Source: Competibacter sp963695105
GTDB taxonomy: Bacteria > Pseudomonadota > Gammaproteobacteria > Competibacterales > Competibacteraceae
Assembly (NCBI GenBank): GCA_963695105.1
Contig: CAVOGC010000014.1
Location: forward strand, 7,585 to 71,584
DNA: 64,000 bases
Reading direction: 5' to 3'
Shown: positions 33,454 through 43,718 of the stretch, in pieces
Numbering within the stretch: the stretch's first letter is position 1
How the letters are laid out: every line of letters begins with the position of its first letter
Translations under genes and position numbers: made by a program
The notes under the pieces: generated by a model
Database searches by the model: none
Seen by the model: the letters and a program-made list of their open reading frames with translations, nothing else
What the model was told of the DNA's origin: nothing

Positions 33454-35241
33454 TCACGAATTCTGATGGTGGTCGGGACTTTTTTTTCTGGTTTTGCGCT
33501 CGGTCGGTTTGCCTTGGCCTTCTCTAAACGGTTTTTCCTGGGAATCCGAGGTTCTGGAAACCGGCCGTTTCCGTTCCGGTTCGGATGAATCCAGGCGGCT
33601 GATGTTCAACATGCACTGCCGCACCCGGACTTTCCTGAGATGCTGAAAGATATCGGCGGGCATACCGTCGGGCAGGTCCACGGTGCTGTAGTCGTCGTGG
33701 ATCTCGATACGGCCGATATAGCGGCTCTCGATCCCCGCCTCGTTGGCGATGGCGCCGACGATATTCTGCGGGGTCGCGCCGTGCTGGTGGCCGACTTCGA
33801 GCCGGTAGCGCACCAGTTCGGCATCGGTTGATTCCCTTGAGCGTTTGCGCGGTTTGTCGGATTTCGTCGGTCCCGCCGACTCCGACCGGGCGCGGGCGTT
33901 GGCGGCCTCCGCCGGATCGGCGGTTTCCTCGACCCGCAACGGGCGGTCGCGCTGGGCCAGATAGGTCAAGGCCGCGGCGATGTCGTTCGGACTGGTCTCC
34001 TGCTCCTTTTCCAGTTGGGCGATCACGCCGTGGAAAAAGTCCAGATCCTCCGAAGCGAGCACGTCCAGAATCTGCTGCTTGAACTGAGTCAGACGATGGG
34101 CCGCGATCACTTGCCGGGTCGGTAGCGGCATCGGCTCGATGGGCTGGCGGGTGGCCTTTTCGATGGCCCGCAGCATGCGCATCTCGCGCGGCGCGACGAA
34201 GAGAATCGCATTGCCCGGACGGCCGGCGCGGCCGGTGCGGCCGATGCGGTGGATATAGGCTTCGGTGTCGTAGGGAATGTCGTAATTGACGACGTGGCTG
34301 ATGCGCGGCACGTCCAGCCCGCGCGCCGCCACGTCGGTGGCGACGACGATGTCGAGGCCGTTGTTCTTGAGCTGTTCGACGGTACGCTCGCGCAGCACCT
34401 GGCTCATGTCGCCCTGCAGGGCGGCACTGGCATGGCCGCGCGCTTCCAGCCGTTCCGCCAGCTCGGTGGCGGCAACCTTGGTGCGCACGAACACCAGCAC
34501 CGCGTCGACATCCTCCACCTCCAGGATACGGGTCAGGGCATCGAGCTTGTGCAGGCCGCTGACCTGCCAGTAGCGCTGCCGGACCGAGGTGACGGTGGCG
34601 GTGCGGGTTTGAATTTTCACTTCCCGTGGATCGCGCAGATGGCGGTGCGCCACCCGGCGGATCGGTTCGGGCATGGTGGCCGAGAACAGGGCGATCTGCC
34701 GCTGCGGCGGCGTGTGTTCGAGGATCCACTCCACATCCTCAAGGAAGCCCATCCGCAGCATTTCATCGGCCTCGTCCAGCACCAGGGTACGCAAGCCTTC
34801 GAGCGCCAGACTCTCCCGGCGCAGGTGATCCATGATGCGGCCCGGCGTACCGACCACCACATGCACCCCGCGCCTGAGCTGGCGGAGTTGGTTGCTCATG
34901 CTCTGGCCGCCGTAGATGGGCAGCACATGAAAGCCGGGCAGATGGTGGGCATAACCCTGGAAGGCTTCGGCGACCTGAATGGCCAGCTCGCGGGTGGGCG
35001 CCAGCACCAGCGCCTGCGGTCGCCGCTCGGTCAGATCCAGCTTTTGCAGCACCGGCAGGGCGAAAGCGGCGGTCTTGCCGGTGCCGGTCTGCGCCTGACC
35101 CAGCAGGTCGTGGCCGTCCAGCAGGTGGGGGATGGTGGCCGCCTGAATCGGCGTGGGGGCCTCGTAGCCGAGTTCTTGCAGTCTTTGCAGCAGCGGCGGA
35201 GAAAGTGCCAGTTGTTCGAATTGGGTGATGGGGGATGACAT
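33454..35241 (-). CDS. DEAD-box RNA helicase (DeaD/CsdA-like)
   Basis: A 595-residue helicase. Motif I is AQTGTGKTAAFALP, motif II DEAD, motif III SAT, and motif VI HRIGRTGRAGRPG. A DbpA-type RNA-binding domain (about 470-545, VGAIANEAGIESRYIGRIEI) and a basic Lys/Arg-rich tail follow. This arrangement is that of DeaD/CsdA, which remodels structured RNA in ribosome assembly and cold growth. No operon partner is evident. Confidence 0.94.
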   Translation of the reverse strand: MSSPITQFEQLALSPPLLQRLQELGYEAPTPIQAATIPHLLDGHDLLGQAQTGTGKTAAFALPVLQKLDLTERRPQALVLAPTRELAIQVAEAFQGYAHHLPGFHVLPIYGGQSMSNQLRQLRRGVHVVVGTPGRIMDHLRRESLALEGLRTLVLDEADEMLRMGFLEDVEWILEHTPPQRQIALFSATMPEPIRRVAHRHLRDPREVKIQTRTATVTSVRQRYWQVSGLHKLDALTRILEVEDVDAVLVFVRTKVAATELAERLEARGHASAALQGDMSQVLRERTVEQLKNNGLDIVVATDVAARGLDVPRISHVVNYDIPYDTEAYIHRIGRTGRAGRPGNAILFVAPREMRMLRAIEKATRQPIEPMPLPTRQVIAAHRLTQFKQQILDVLASEDLDFFHGVIAQLEKEQETSPNDIAAALTYLAQRDRPLRVEETADPAEAANARARSESAGPTKSDKPRKRSRESTDAELVRYRLEVGHQHGATPQNIVGAIANEAGIESRYIGRIEIHDDYSTVDLPDGMPADIFQHLRKVRVRQCMLNISRLDSSEPERKRPVSRTSDSQEKPFREGQGKPTERKTRKKSPDHHQNS

Positions 35242-35340
35242 ACGCGAAACAGTACCTTGGTTGGGGAGGCGCTTATCGAAGACGGACTACCGTGGACGGA
35301 ATAACAACGGCAAGGATTTCATCAGCCCAGCCAAAGCGTC

Positions 35341-35862
35341 TCAGTCGGAGCAGGTCGCAACCTGCCGCCGCCGGCGAAATTTGTTGACGATATACCAGCG
35401 CCAAAACAGGTGGGCGGCGCAGAAAGTAAGTGTTCCCGCCACCACGCCCACGACCAGTGAGCCGACCAGTAACGGCGGACCGATGGCGCCGGCTTGTTGC
35501 AACAGCCAGTGCAAAGAAAGCTCAAACGTCCAGTTCTGCGGCGGGCTACCCAGCAACCAGGCGCCAACCCGATAGGTGAGGTAAAAGATGAGGGGCATGG
35601 TCAGTGGATTGGTGATCCACACCATCGCCACCGCCACCGGCAGGTTGAACCGCAGCCAGGCGGCGGCGGTGGCGGCCAGCAGCATCTGCCAGGGAAATGG
35701 AATGAAAGCGAAAAATACACCGGCCGCCAGCCCAAGCACGGTGGGGCGGCGGCTGAAATGCCACAGACGGGGATCGTGCAACAGATCCCCGAGAAAACGG
35801 AGGTTCTTGTGCGCGCGCAAGTGCCGCGAATCGGGCAGGTAACGCTGCAAAAGCAGTTTCAT
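35341..35862 (-). CDS. DUF2062 membrane protein
   Basis: A 173-residue protein from ATG 35862 (MKLLLQRYLPDSR). It has the DUF2062 pattern PTVLGLAAGVFFAFIPFPWQM and WITNPLTMPLIFYLTYRVG, with three hydrophobic segments and a basic C-terminus. Function unknown; inner-membrane location. An alternative start at 35907 (MVSANAR) has AAGG very close to it and cannot be excluded. Confidence 0.88.
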   Translation of the reverse strand: MKLLLQRYLPDSRHLRAHKNLRFLGDLLHDPRLWHFSRRPTVLGLAAGVFFAFIPFPWQMLLAATAAAWLRFNLPVAVAMVWITNPLTMPLIFYLTYRVGAWLLGSPPQNWTFELSLHWLLQQAGAIGPPLLVGSLVVGVVAGTLTFCAAHLFWRWYIVNKFRRRRQVATCSD

Positions 35863-36034
35863 GGGCGATGAAAATTCAACCAGGGCGCGCGCATTGGCGG
35901 AGACCATGACCTTCGGATGCTACAAACAATTCTGACCGCCGCGCGATTATACGCTAACGACCACAACGCAAACCCCTTTTTATAATGAGTAATTTGAGTT
36001 ATTCCAGCCGCCAGCGCCGCTGCTCGGCGATATC

Positions 36035-39000
36035 CTAAACCCGACCGCCCAATCCTGGCTGGCTGCCCGCGGGTGGAGCGCCGGCTTGCGCTTCGCCGCG
36101 CAATTGCGCCGTCAAGCGCTGCTCGATGGCGTTGACCGGCCGGGTAAACCGCGCCAGCAAGTCGTACAGCACCGGCGTCAGGAAAAGCGTTAACGCGGTT
36201 GACAGCAGCAGCCCACCGATCACCACCACCCCGATGGCCATCCGGCTTTCGGCGCCGGCGCCGGTGGCCAAAGCCAGCGGCACCGCGCCCAAGACGGTGG
36301 ACAGCACGGTCATCAGGATCGGCCGCAGGCGCTGGCTGGCGCCGGCCAGCACGGCAGCTCGCACGTCCAGGCCTTGCGCCCGCATCTGGTTGGCGAACTC
36401 GACGATCAGAATGCCGTTCTTGGCCATCAGGCCGATCAGCAACACGCAACCGATCTGGCTGTGGATATTGATCGACTGACCGGTCAGCAGCAAAGCCAGC
36501 AAGGCGCCGGTCACCCCGACCGGCACGGTCAGCAGGATGATGAACGGATGGATAAAGCTCTCGAACTGAGCGGCCAGCACCAGAAACACGATCAGCAGCG
36601 CCAGGCCGAAGGTGAAATACAAGCCGCCCGACGTTTCCAGAAACGACTCGGCGGCGCCGGTAAACGAGACGCGCGCCTCCGTCGGCAACGTTTCGGCGGC
36701 GATGCGCCCAAGGTCGGCGATGGCTCGGCCAAGATCGTAGTCGCCGACCAGCGAGGCATCGATGGTGACCGCCGGCAAGCGGTCGAAGCGGCGCAAGGTC
36801 AGCGCCGAGCTGTCCTCGCGCAGCTCGACCACCGCGCCGAGCGGCGCCAGTTCGCCACTCCGGTCGGCACGCACGAAAATCCCCCGCAGATCGCCCGGCT
36901 CGCGCCGGTCGGCGGCCCGCGCTTGCAACAGCACGCCGTACTCGCGGCCCCGGTCGATGTAGGTGGTGACCTCGCGCGAGGCCAGCAGGGTCTGCAAGGT
37001 GGCGGCGATGCGTTCGACCGGGATGCCCAGTTCGTCGGCCAGGGCGCGGTTAATTTCGACCCGCAGGGTGGGCTGACTGGCCTGATAATCGCTATCGATG
37101 GAGGTCAGCCCCGGATTGTCTCGGGCGCGCGCCATGATCGCCTCGCTCCAGGCCACCACGGTCGGGTAATCCGGCCCGCCGATCACCAATTGCACCGCTT
37201 GCGAGCTGGCGCCGCGCCCCAGACTGGAGCGGCTGATCGGAATGGCCCGCAGGTCGGGGATCTCGCGCAAATCGCCGCGAAGCGCGCTGACGATCGCCTG
37301 CTGGCTGCGTTCGCGCTGGCTCCAATCGGTGAGGCCGACCACCACAAACGCCCGATTGCTGTCGCCCCGGCCGACCACCGACACCAGCCGCCAGGCCTCG
37401 CCGCGCGCGAACAGGGGTTGTAGCGCCCGTTCGATCTTGCGCACGCCGGCGTCGGTGAACGCCAGCGTCGCGCCCTCGGGCGCCTTGACGGAAATGAAGA
37501 ACACCCCGCGATCCTCGCTGGGCGCCAGTTCCTGGGGTAGATCGCGATACAGCAGCAGCGCGGCGACGCTCAGCAGCGCGGCGGCGGCCAGCACGACCAG
37601 CGGCATCGCCAGCGCGCCGTTCAAGGCGGTCCGATAGCCGCGTTCCAGAGCGGCGAACGCGCGTTCCGCCCCCCGCATGAAGCGATTGGGCGTCGCGCCG
37701 CGCCCCAGCAGTTGCGAGCACAGCATCGGGGTCAGCGACAGCGCCACGAAAGTGGAAATCGCCACCGCCGCCGCCAGCACCAGCCCGAATTCCCGAAACA
37801 GCTTGCCGATCTCGCCGCCCAGCAGCGACAGCGGCACGTAGACCGCCACCAGCACCGCGCTGGTGGCCAGCACCGCGAAGGTCACCTGACGGGCGCCGCG
37901 ATAGGCCGCGACCAGCGGCGGCTCGCCGTGATCCACCCGGCGCTGGGCGTTTTCCAGCACCACGATGGCGTCGTCCACCACCAGACCGATGGCCAGAATC
38001 AGGGCCAGCAGGGTCAGCAGATTGATCGAAAACCCCAGCGCCGCCAGCAGCATGAAGGAACCGATCACCGACACCGGGATGGTCAGCGCCGGAATCAGGG
38101 TGGCCCGGAGCGAGTAGAGGAAGGCGAAGATGACCAGCACCACCACGCCGACCGCGATCAGCAGGGTGGTCACGACCTCGTCAATGCTGGCCTGGATGAA
38201 CAGGGCGTCGTCGGTGGCGACGATCATCCGCACCCCGTCCGGCAGTTGCGGGCGGATGCGCTCCAGTTCGGCCCGCACGCCGGCCGACACCGCCAGGGTA
38301 TTGGCCCTGGACTGGCGGATGACCCGCAAGGTGACCGAGTTCTCGCCGTTGGTGCGCACCAGGGAACGGTCGTCCTCTACCCCCGGCTCCACCGTGGCCA
38401 GTTCGAACAGCCGGATCGGGTAGCCCTCGCGCTGGACGATGGCGAGATCGCGGAATTCCTCGACGTTCTTCAGCCGGCTATCGACCCGCACCGCCAGTTG
38501 CCGGTTGCTGGATTCCAGCCGGCCGGAAGGCAGTTCCACGTTGGCTCGGCGCAGGGCGGTCTCGACGTCGCCGACGGTCAAACCACGCGCCGCCAGCGCT
38601 TCGTTGTCCAGCCAAACCCGGATGGCGCGGCGGCGGGCGCCGCTCACCGTCACCTCCCCCACCCCGGACACCGTGGTCAGCCGATCCACCACCACCCGCT
38701 CGGCCAGATCGGTCAATTCCTCGGCGGACAGGCGGTCGCTGGTCAGGGAAACCCGCATCACCGGCTGGCTGTCGCTGTCGGCCTTGACTACCCGAGGCTC
38801 GTCGGCCTCCTCCGGCAAGCGGTTGGCCACCGAGCCGACCGCCTCGCGCACGTCGGCGGCGGCGCTGTCGATGTCCCGCCCGGCGGTGAAGGTGATGCGG
38901 GTCTGGCCGACACCTTCGCTGGAACCGGACTCGATGCGCTTGACCCCGTCGATCCGGGCCACCGCGCCCTCGATGACCTCGGTGATTTCGGTATCGACGA

Positions 39001-39172
39001 TGGCCGGCGCCGCGCCGGTGTAGCGGGTGGTGACGGTGACCACCGAGGCATCGACATCCGGCAGTTCGCGCACCGGCAAATCGCGGGCGGCCATGACCCC
39101 GCCGACCACGATCAGCAGGCTGACGACGATGGCGAACACCGGCCGCCGGATGAACAGATCGGACAGGAACAT
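36035..39172 (-). CDS. RND multidrug efflux transporter, HAE1 family
   Basis: A 1045-residue inner-membrane pump from ATG 39172 (MFLSDLFIRRPVFAIVVSLL), with GAGGTG about 9 bp upstream. It shows twelve transmembrane helices in the standard pattern, two large periplasmic loops, and the proton-relay region ILAIGLVVDDAIVVLENAQRR with adjacent Asp residues. It belongs to the AcrB/MexF-like branch. The adaptor gene lies directly upstream on the same strand (67 bp), but no outer-membrane TolC-type gene is adjacent. Confidence 0.95.
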   Translation of the reverse strand: MFLSDLFIRRPVFAIVVSLLIVVGGVMAARDLPVRELPDVDASVVTVTTRYTGAAPAIVDTEITEVIEGAVARIDGVKRIESGSSEGVGQTRITFTAGRDIDSAAADVREAVGSVANRLPEEADEPRVVKADSDSQPVMRVSLTSDRLSAEELTDLAERVVVDRLTTVSGVGEVTVSGARRRAIRVWLDNEALAARGLTVGDVETALRRANVELPSGRLESSNRQLAVRVDSRLKNVEEFRDLAIVQREGYPIRLFELATVEPGVEDDRSLVRTNGENSVTLRVIRQSRANTLAVSAGVRAELERIRPQLPDGVRMIVATDDALFIQASIDEVVTTLLIAVGVVVLVIFAFLYSLRATLIPALTIPVSVIGSFMLLAALGFSINLLTLLALILAIGLVVDDAIVVLENAQRRVDHGEPPLVAAYRGARQVTFAVLATSAVLVAVYVPLSLLGGEIGKLFREFGLVLAAAVAISTFVALSLTPMLCSQLLGRGATPNRFMRGAERAFAALERGYRTALNGALAMPLVVLAAAALLSVAALLLYRDLPQELAPSEDRGVFFISVKAPEGATLAFTDAGVRKIERALQPLFARGEAWRLVSVVGRGDSNRAFVVVGLTDWSQRERSQQAIVSALRGDLREIPDLRAIPISRSSLGRGASSQAVQLVIGGPDYPTVVAWSEAIMARARDNPGLTSIDSDYQASQPTLRVEINRALADELGIPVERIAATLQTLLASREVTTYIDRGREYGVLLQARAADRREPGDLRGIFVRADRSGELAPLGAVVELREDSSALTLRRFDRLPAVTIDASLVGDYDLGRAIADLGRIAAETLPTEARVSFTGAAESFLETSGGLYFTFGLALLIVFLVLAAQFESFIHPFIILLTVPVGVTGALLALLLTGQSINIHSQIGCVLLIGLMAKNGILIVEFANQMRAQGLDVRAAVLAGASQRLRPILMTVLSTVLGAVPLALATGAGAESRMAIGVVVIGGLLLSTALTLFLTPVLYDLLARFTRPVNAIEQRLTAQLRGEAQAGAPPAGSQPGLGGRV

Positions 39173-39239
39173 GGCGGCGCACCTCAGCCCCGATTCCTCT
39201 CCCACACGGGGAGAGCAGCGATTGATCGCACAGGGACCA

Positions 39240-40391
39240 TCAGTCCTCACCTCCGGGCGCAAGAGCGGCGGCGGTCTTCGCGCCCTGGCCGACCGGCCGG
39301 ACCGGCGAGCGCTCGCGCAGCGTTTGATGGCCCTTGATCACCACCTCGACGCCCGGCGTCAGCCCGGTCAGCACCTCGACCGCGGCGTCGCGCCGCTGTC
39401 CGGTGACGATCGCGGTCCGGGTCGCGATCCCGTCCACCACCACATGGACGTAGCTCCGGCCATCCTCGCTGACCACCGCTTCCTCGGGCACCAGCACCGC
39501 GCGGTCGCGTTCGGCGACGGTCAGCCGGACCGCCATGAACAGACCGTCCGGCAACAGGGCGTCGGGGTTGGGCAATTCGGCCCGCACCCGGAAGGCGCGG
39601 CTCACCGGATCGATACGGGTATCCACCTCGCGCACCGTGCCGGTGAAGGTCCGGCCCGGAAAAGCCGCGCTGGCGGCGCTGATCGTTTGTCCGGGCTTGA
39701 CCGCGGCGAAATAGCGCTCCGGCGCCTTGAACTCCAGTTCGATGGTGTCCAGATCGTCGAGCGTGGTCAGCGTGGTATCGGTATCGACGTAAGCGCCGAG
39801 ATTGACGTTGCGCAGCCCCACCACACCGGCGAAGGGTGCCCGGACCGTCCGTTTTTGCAGCCGGCTGTGTGCCGCTTCCAGGCGGGCCTCGGCCATGCCG
39901 AGCTTGGCGCGCAGGTCGTCCAGATCGGCCGCCGACACCAGCCGTTGGGCGCGCAGCAAGTCCGCGCGCCGCACTTGCAGGCGCAGATTCGCCAGTTCGC
40001 TTTCGGCTTCGCGCACCGCCGCCCGCTCGCTGTCGCTGTCCAGTTCGACCAACACCGCGCCGGCCGGGACCCGCTGTCCGGCCTGAAAGGCGATACGGGT
40101 GACCAGTCCGGCCGTGCTGGGCACGATCTTGACGGAACTGACGGCGCGGGCGGTGCCGACCGCCGCGACGGTTTCAGTCACCGTGCCGAGGCGCGCGGGG
40201 GCGATTTCGACCACCGTCGGTCCGCCCTGGCGCGAGCCTCGGGCCTCGCCGCCGCGCTCGCCCCTGACGACCCAGTACCCACCGCCGGCCGCCAGCGCGG
40301 CCAGCAGAACCACGATACCGAGTTGGGGAAGCAGGCGCATTGGGTTGGGTTCACCAGGCAAGGTTGCGGCATCATCGTCGGGCCGCTTCAT
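39240..40391 (-). CDS. RND efflux periplasmic adaptor (membrane fusion protein)
   Basis: A 383-residue HlyD/AcrA-type adaptor. A membrane anchor follows the start (LGIVVLLAALAAGGGYWVV), then a lipoyl-like half motif (GLVTRIAFQAGQRVPAGAVLVEL), an alpha hairpin, the second lipoyl half (VRAPFAGVVGLRNVNLGAYV), and beta-barrel and membrane-proximal domains. The start is uncertain: ATG 40391 is used, ATG 40340 (MRLLPQ) is possible. It feeds the downstream RND pump. Confidence 0.92.
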   Translation of the reverse strand: MKRPDDDAATLPGEPNPMRLLPQLGIVVLLAALAAGGGYWVVRGERGGEARGSRQGGPTVVEIAPARLGTVTETVAAVGTARAVSSVKIVPSTAGLVTRIAFQAGQRVPAGAVLVELDSDSERAAVREAESELANLRLQVRRADLLRAQRLVSAADLDDLRAKLGMAEARLEAAHSRLQKRTVRAPFAGVVGLRNVNLGAYVDTDTTLTTLDDLDTIELEFKAPERYFAAVKPGQTISAASAAFPGRTFTGTVREVDTRIDPVSRAFRVRAELPNPDALLPDGLFMAVRLTVAERDRAVLVPEEAVVSEDGRSYVHVVVDGIATRTAIVTGQRRDAAVEVLTGLTPGVEVVIKGHQTLRERSPVRPVGQGAKTAAALAPGGED

Positions 40392-40443
40392 CACCACAGC
40401 GAGCCGTCCCGCACTATGACTATCGAACGGTGAATAACGTGCC

Positions 40444-41145
40444 TCACCGGCATAGAGCCTCGCACGGCATCCCATCCTTGTCGCGATCCAGGCGCTTTAC
40501 GCCACAACGATCGAGATAAAACCGCGCCTCCTCGCAGGAGGTCATTTCCCCGCAAGTCTGTTTCGTTCCGCACCGGGACGATGCCGACGGCGATGCCGGC
40601 GGTGACGGCTTCGAGGTTTTTCCACCGTGCCGCCAGTCCCATGGCGGGATCGGATTCGAGTCGGCCCACAGACCGCGTCGAGCCTGTTTCGCCTCCGCCT
40701 CCAGCGCGTACAGACGCCGTGATCGCGCGTAGCGGCGATAGACCCATGCCATCCCGCGCCGCACCTGTTCGGCATCGAGATCCCGACCACCCGACCGCAC
40801 CGCGCCGACCGTGCGACCATAATCGTCCTCGGCTACCACCCGCACCCGCACGACCCGATTGAGCGCCAGCCCCGCCAGTGACCGGGTGGCCGCCACACCG
40901 TAGGGCTGATCGTGCTCCGGCGCATCGATTCCCGCCAGCCGCACCCGCACCCGCCGGCCGCCGTCGGTTCGCACCGTCAAGGTATCGCCGTCGCCAACTC
41001 CCACCACCCGGCCGCCGAACTCGGCGGCGTGGGCCGCCAGCGGCCACAGCAGACCCACAACGAGCAGGCTATATCGCCAATGCCCGTCCAAGCGCTTACG
41101 GCTTGAACTGGGGCAGAAGCTGGATGGTGTCGTCCACCCACGCAT
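40444..41145 (-). CDS. Secreted SNase-like thermonuclease with excalibur domain
   Basis: A protein of up to 233 residues. A hydrophobic signal segment (YSLLVVGLLWPLAAHA) precedes the staphylococcal-nuclease fold: GDGDTLTVR, RVRLAGIDAPE and GRTVGAV hold the catalytic Arg/Glu/Asp positions. The C-terminal CGTKQTCGEMTSCEEARFYL and LDRDKDGMPCE form an excalibur calcium-binding motif. It is probably exported. The start is unclear: ATG 41145 overlaps the upstream gene by 50 bp, while TTG 41091 would give a more typical short signal n-region. Confidence 0.88.
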   Translation of the reverse strand: MRGWTTPSSFCPSSSRKRLDGHWRYSLLVVGLLWPLAAHAAEFGGRVVGVGDGDTLTVRTDGGRRVRVRLAGIDAPEHDQPYGVAATRSLAGLALNRVVRVRVVAEDDYGRTVGAVRSGGRDLDAEQVRRGMAWVYRRYARSRRLYALEAEAKQARRGLWADSNPIPPWDWRHGGKTSKPSPPASPSASSRCGTKQTCGEMTSCEEARFYLDRCGVKRLDRDKDGMPCEALCR

Positions 41146-42340
41146 CCACTGCGCCCAGCAAAGGCGGCAGCAGCTTGCCCCGCCACTCCTGCTGGGTACT
41201 GGCCAGCGCGGTTTGAATCTCGGCTTCGAAGCTGTCCCGCGCCAGCAGTTCGATGCCCTCCTGAATCAGCCAGTCCACCGCCAAACCAGCGCCCGCGCCG
41301 ATCACGACACCCGCCGCCGCCCCGAGCGGCCCGCCCAGACTGCCGCTGGTTCCGCCAGCCGCGCCGCCGGTCACCAGCAGCAGCGCCCGCTCGACAAACG
41401 GCAGGCTGAGCCGGGCGGCGATGACCGCGCCGACCTGGCTGCCCAGCACTTTGCCGGCCGCCGCGCCCAGCGTGGTCAGCGTGATCCCCCGAAACGCGCC
41501 CAGGGTGGAATTGGCGTCCGAGGCGATGCGGACCTTGTGCAACTGCGCCGGCCAGTCCAGACGCAATTCGGTCGCCGGCTGCTGGCCGAGGTCGAGATGG
41601 GTGGTGTGACGGGCGACGAAGACTTGAAAGTCCGCCTGCATCGTGGCCAGCACTCGCAGGTAGGACTGCCGCGCCTGCTCCAGGGTATCGCGATAAAGCT
41701 GTTGCAGGCGGGGATCGGTGATTTCCGGCTTCAGCACCAGCAGTTCGTAGTGTTGTTGCAGCACCCGCTCCAGATCGGCGACGACCCGCTCCTTCACGTC
41801 CCCATCGCCGAGATGACGGACGGCGGAAGTCAGCGCTTCCCACAGCAGTTGGTAATTGGTGCCGTAGCTGTAGTACCAGTCGGCAAACAGGGGTACGCGC
41901 TGGCGCAGATCCTGGAAAGTCGCGTCCATGCCGGCTTCGAACCGCGTTTGCGCCTGCTGGCGAAGTTGCTGGCGGCTCTGTTCCAGGCTCGCCGCGTGAT
42001 CGCGCACGAAGGCGGAATATTGCCCGGCGTCGGCCAGCACCCGCACCAGTTCGCCGTTCTGATTTTGGTAGGCCAGGGCGACCTTGGCCGGCACCTGGCG
42101 TTCGACCGGGGCGACCACCTGGGTCCGGTCGGGGTGAACCGGCGCGGTATCGAGCGGCGACGCCTGACGCCACAGGTGGGAACCACCCCACGCCAGCGCC
42201 AGACCGAGCAGGAGACCGAGCCAGAAGCGGGAGCGCCGCCAGACCGGCGGCGGCGCTTGCGTCGTGTTGATGATGATGGGCGGGAGCGTGCTTTCCCGGC
42301 GCTCGCCGACTGCGACCGGCATCGCGGTCAATTCGTTCAT
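41096..42340 (-). CDS. Uncharacterised membrane-anchored protein
   Basis: A 414-residue protein with one N-terminal transmembrane helix (about 38-56, FWLGLLLGLALAWGG), a long Gln-rich helical domain (about 85-265) and a Gly/Ala-rich hydrophobic stretch (about 285-360) that could enter or span a membrane. No family was recognised. GTNYQLLWEALTSAV and the Gly-rich part faintly resemble colicin-like or holin-like hydrophobic hairpins, but no specific match can be claimed. Its stop lies just before or inside the start of the nuclease gene, suggesting co-transcription. Confidence 0.65.
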   Translation of the reverse strand: MNELTAMPVAVGERRESTLPPIIINTTQAPPPVWRRSRFWLGLLLGLALAWGGSHLWRQASPLDTAPVHPDRTQVVAPVERQVPAKVALAYQNQNGELVRVLADAGQYSAFVRDHAASLEQSRQQLRQQAQTRFEAGMDATFQDLRQRVPLFADWYYSYGTNYQLLWEALTSAVRHLGDGDVKERVVADLERVLQQHYELLVLKPEITDPRLQQLYRDTLEQARQSYLRVLATMQADFQVFVARHTTHLDLGQQPATELRLDWPAQLHKVRIASDANSTLGAFRGITLTTLGAAAGKVLGSQVGAVIAARLSLPFVERALLLVTGGAAGGTSGSLGGPLGAAAGVVIGAGAGLAVDWLIQEGIELLARDSFEAEIQTALASTQQEWRGKLLPPLLGAVDAWVDDTIQLLPQFKP

Positions 42341-42540
42341 GGCAACTCCTTCAGGCGACTCCTCCCCTCCGAAACGAGAGGAGTTCAGACTTGGGTCATG
42401 GGGATAAATCCAGAGAATGGAAGGGCGTGAGGTGGAATCAATATGTTGTGTTTATCGCATCAGGGATTCAATCTCAAGTCGATGCCTTTGATCGGCAAGG
42501 ACAACCGCGAGCGGGTGGCGCCTCTACCAAACGCGCGGCG

Positions 42541-43374
42541 TCACGGCATTACATCTTCGCTTCTCAGGTGCGACTCCGGCGGCTGCGACCCCGGCCCGTC
42601 AGGCGGCTCGCTCACGAACAGCGGGCACGGCCGGTCGCTGGCCCGCCAGCGGTCGGCGAACTCGCCCCAGTGCGGATGTGACTCGCGGTTCGCCTCCAGA
42701 TAATCCAGCAGGTGTTGCACGCTGGCGTTGTGACTCCGCGCGCTGAGCCGGGTGCTGAGACAGGCCCAGCGCAGGTAGAGCGCATAGGTGTTGAGCACGT
42801 CGCCCTCGCAGTAGCGATTGATGGCGGCGTAGTCGCCGGCGGCGGCCTGCTCCGCCACCGCCGCGCCGGAACCGTTCCATTTGCCCGGCAGGCCCAAGGC
42901 GCGGGCGGCCTCGTCCAAACCCAGCCGCGGCGAAGCGCCGAAGTCGCTCAGCGCGTCCATCAGGTCGCAGTGCCAGTTGGATTCGTAGCGGTAGTCGTAA
43001 CCGAAACGGGGATCGGTGCGGTGCCAGTTGTAGGCGGTCAGCCCGTGGATCAGGGAACGCTGCTTGAGTACGGCGGCGTCGAAGCCCCGACCGTTCCAGG
43101 TCACCAGCCGGGGCCGCTGCTTATCGATCATCTGCCAGAACCCGGCCAGAATCTCCCGCTCGCCGCGTTCGGCGATGCTGGCCGCGCCCAGCTTGCGCAC
43201 GCTATGGCGCTCGTACTCGCCGTCCCGCTCGATGCGGGCCAGCAGGAAACCCAAGGTCACGATTTCATGCTGGATCGGCTTGGGGAAGGCCTCTGGGTCG
43301 CGGTCCTCCGGCAGAATGGCGGTATCGGGGCGGGTTTCGAGATCGATGACGAGCAGGTTGAGCGGATTGGCCAT
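42541..43374 (-). CDS. PolB-related 3'-5' exonuclease (DnaQ-like)
   Basis: A 277-residue protein from ATG 43374 (MANPLNLLVIDLETRPD), with AGGGGA just upstream. It belongs to the predicted exonucleases related to the DNA polymerase B proofreading domain. Acidic motifs are VIDLETRPD (Exo I), VTWNGRGFDAAVL (Exo II) and INRYCEGDVLNTYAL (Exo III, YCxxD). The C-terminal 25 residues are Pro/Ser-rich and unconserved. Confidence 0.85.
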   Translation of the reverse strand: MANPLNLLVIDLETRPDTAILPEDRDPEAFPKPIQHEIVTLGFLLARIERDGEYERHSVRKLGAASIAERGEREILAGFWQMIDKQRPRLVTWNGRGFDAAVLKQRSLIHGLTAYNWHRTDPRFGYDYRYESNWHCDLMDALSDFGASPRLGLDEAARALGLPGKWNGSGAAVAEQAAAGDYAAINRYCEGDVLNTYALYLRWACLSTRLSARSHNASVQHLLDYLEANRESHPHWGEFADRWRASDRPCPLFVSEPPDGPGSQPPESHLRSEDVMP

Positions 43375-43464
43375 GGGTCCCCTGAAAGATGTCGGGATGA
43401 TTTGGAAACGGAGATTCTTGCAAAACAATATCCCTACGTCCAAACCCGCGGTATCTCCCGAGTT

Positions 43465-43494
43465 GGACAGTCGGGATTTTCACCCGTGCTGTCC
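43465..43494. other. Hairpin in the exonuclease/SRPBCC intergenic region
   Basis: The gap 43375-43718 (344 bp) has no supported gene. It contains GGACAG-t-CGGG, a 7-nt loop, then CCCG-tg-CTGTCC, a stem of two helical parts. It lies between divergently oriented genes and so is not a simple terminator. Its role is unknown. Confidence 0.35.
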
Positions 43495-43718
43495 GATCAT
43501 CACCCTCAATGCCCGGAAACCGCGCAACCCGGCATTTAGCCGGATTGCTTTTTCGGTTGGAAAAATCCCGTCGCGGCTGCCATGCTCTTTGAAACGATCC
43601 GGGATTGAGAACCGTCCCCTGTTCGATCCCGCCGGTTGGCACTATCCACCGATCCGCCGTACCAACCTGGCAACGCCCAAATTTTCGAGCATCGCGCCCA
43701 CTCAGCAGGAGCCCGCGG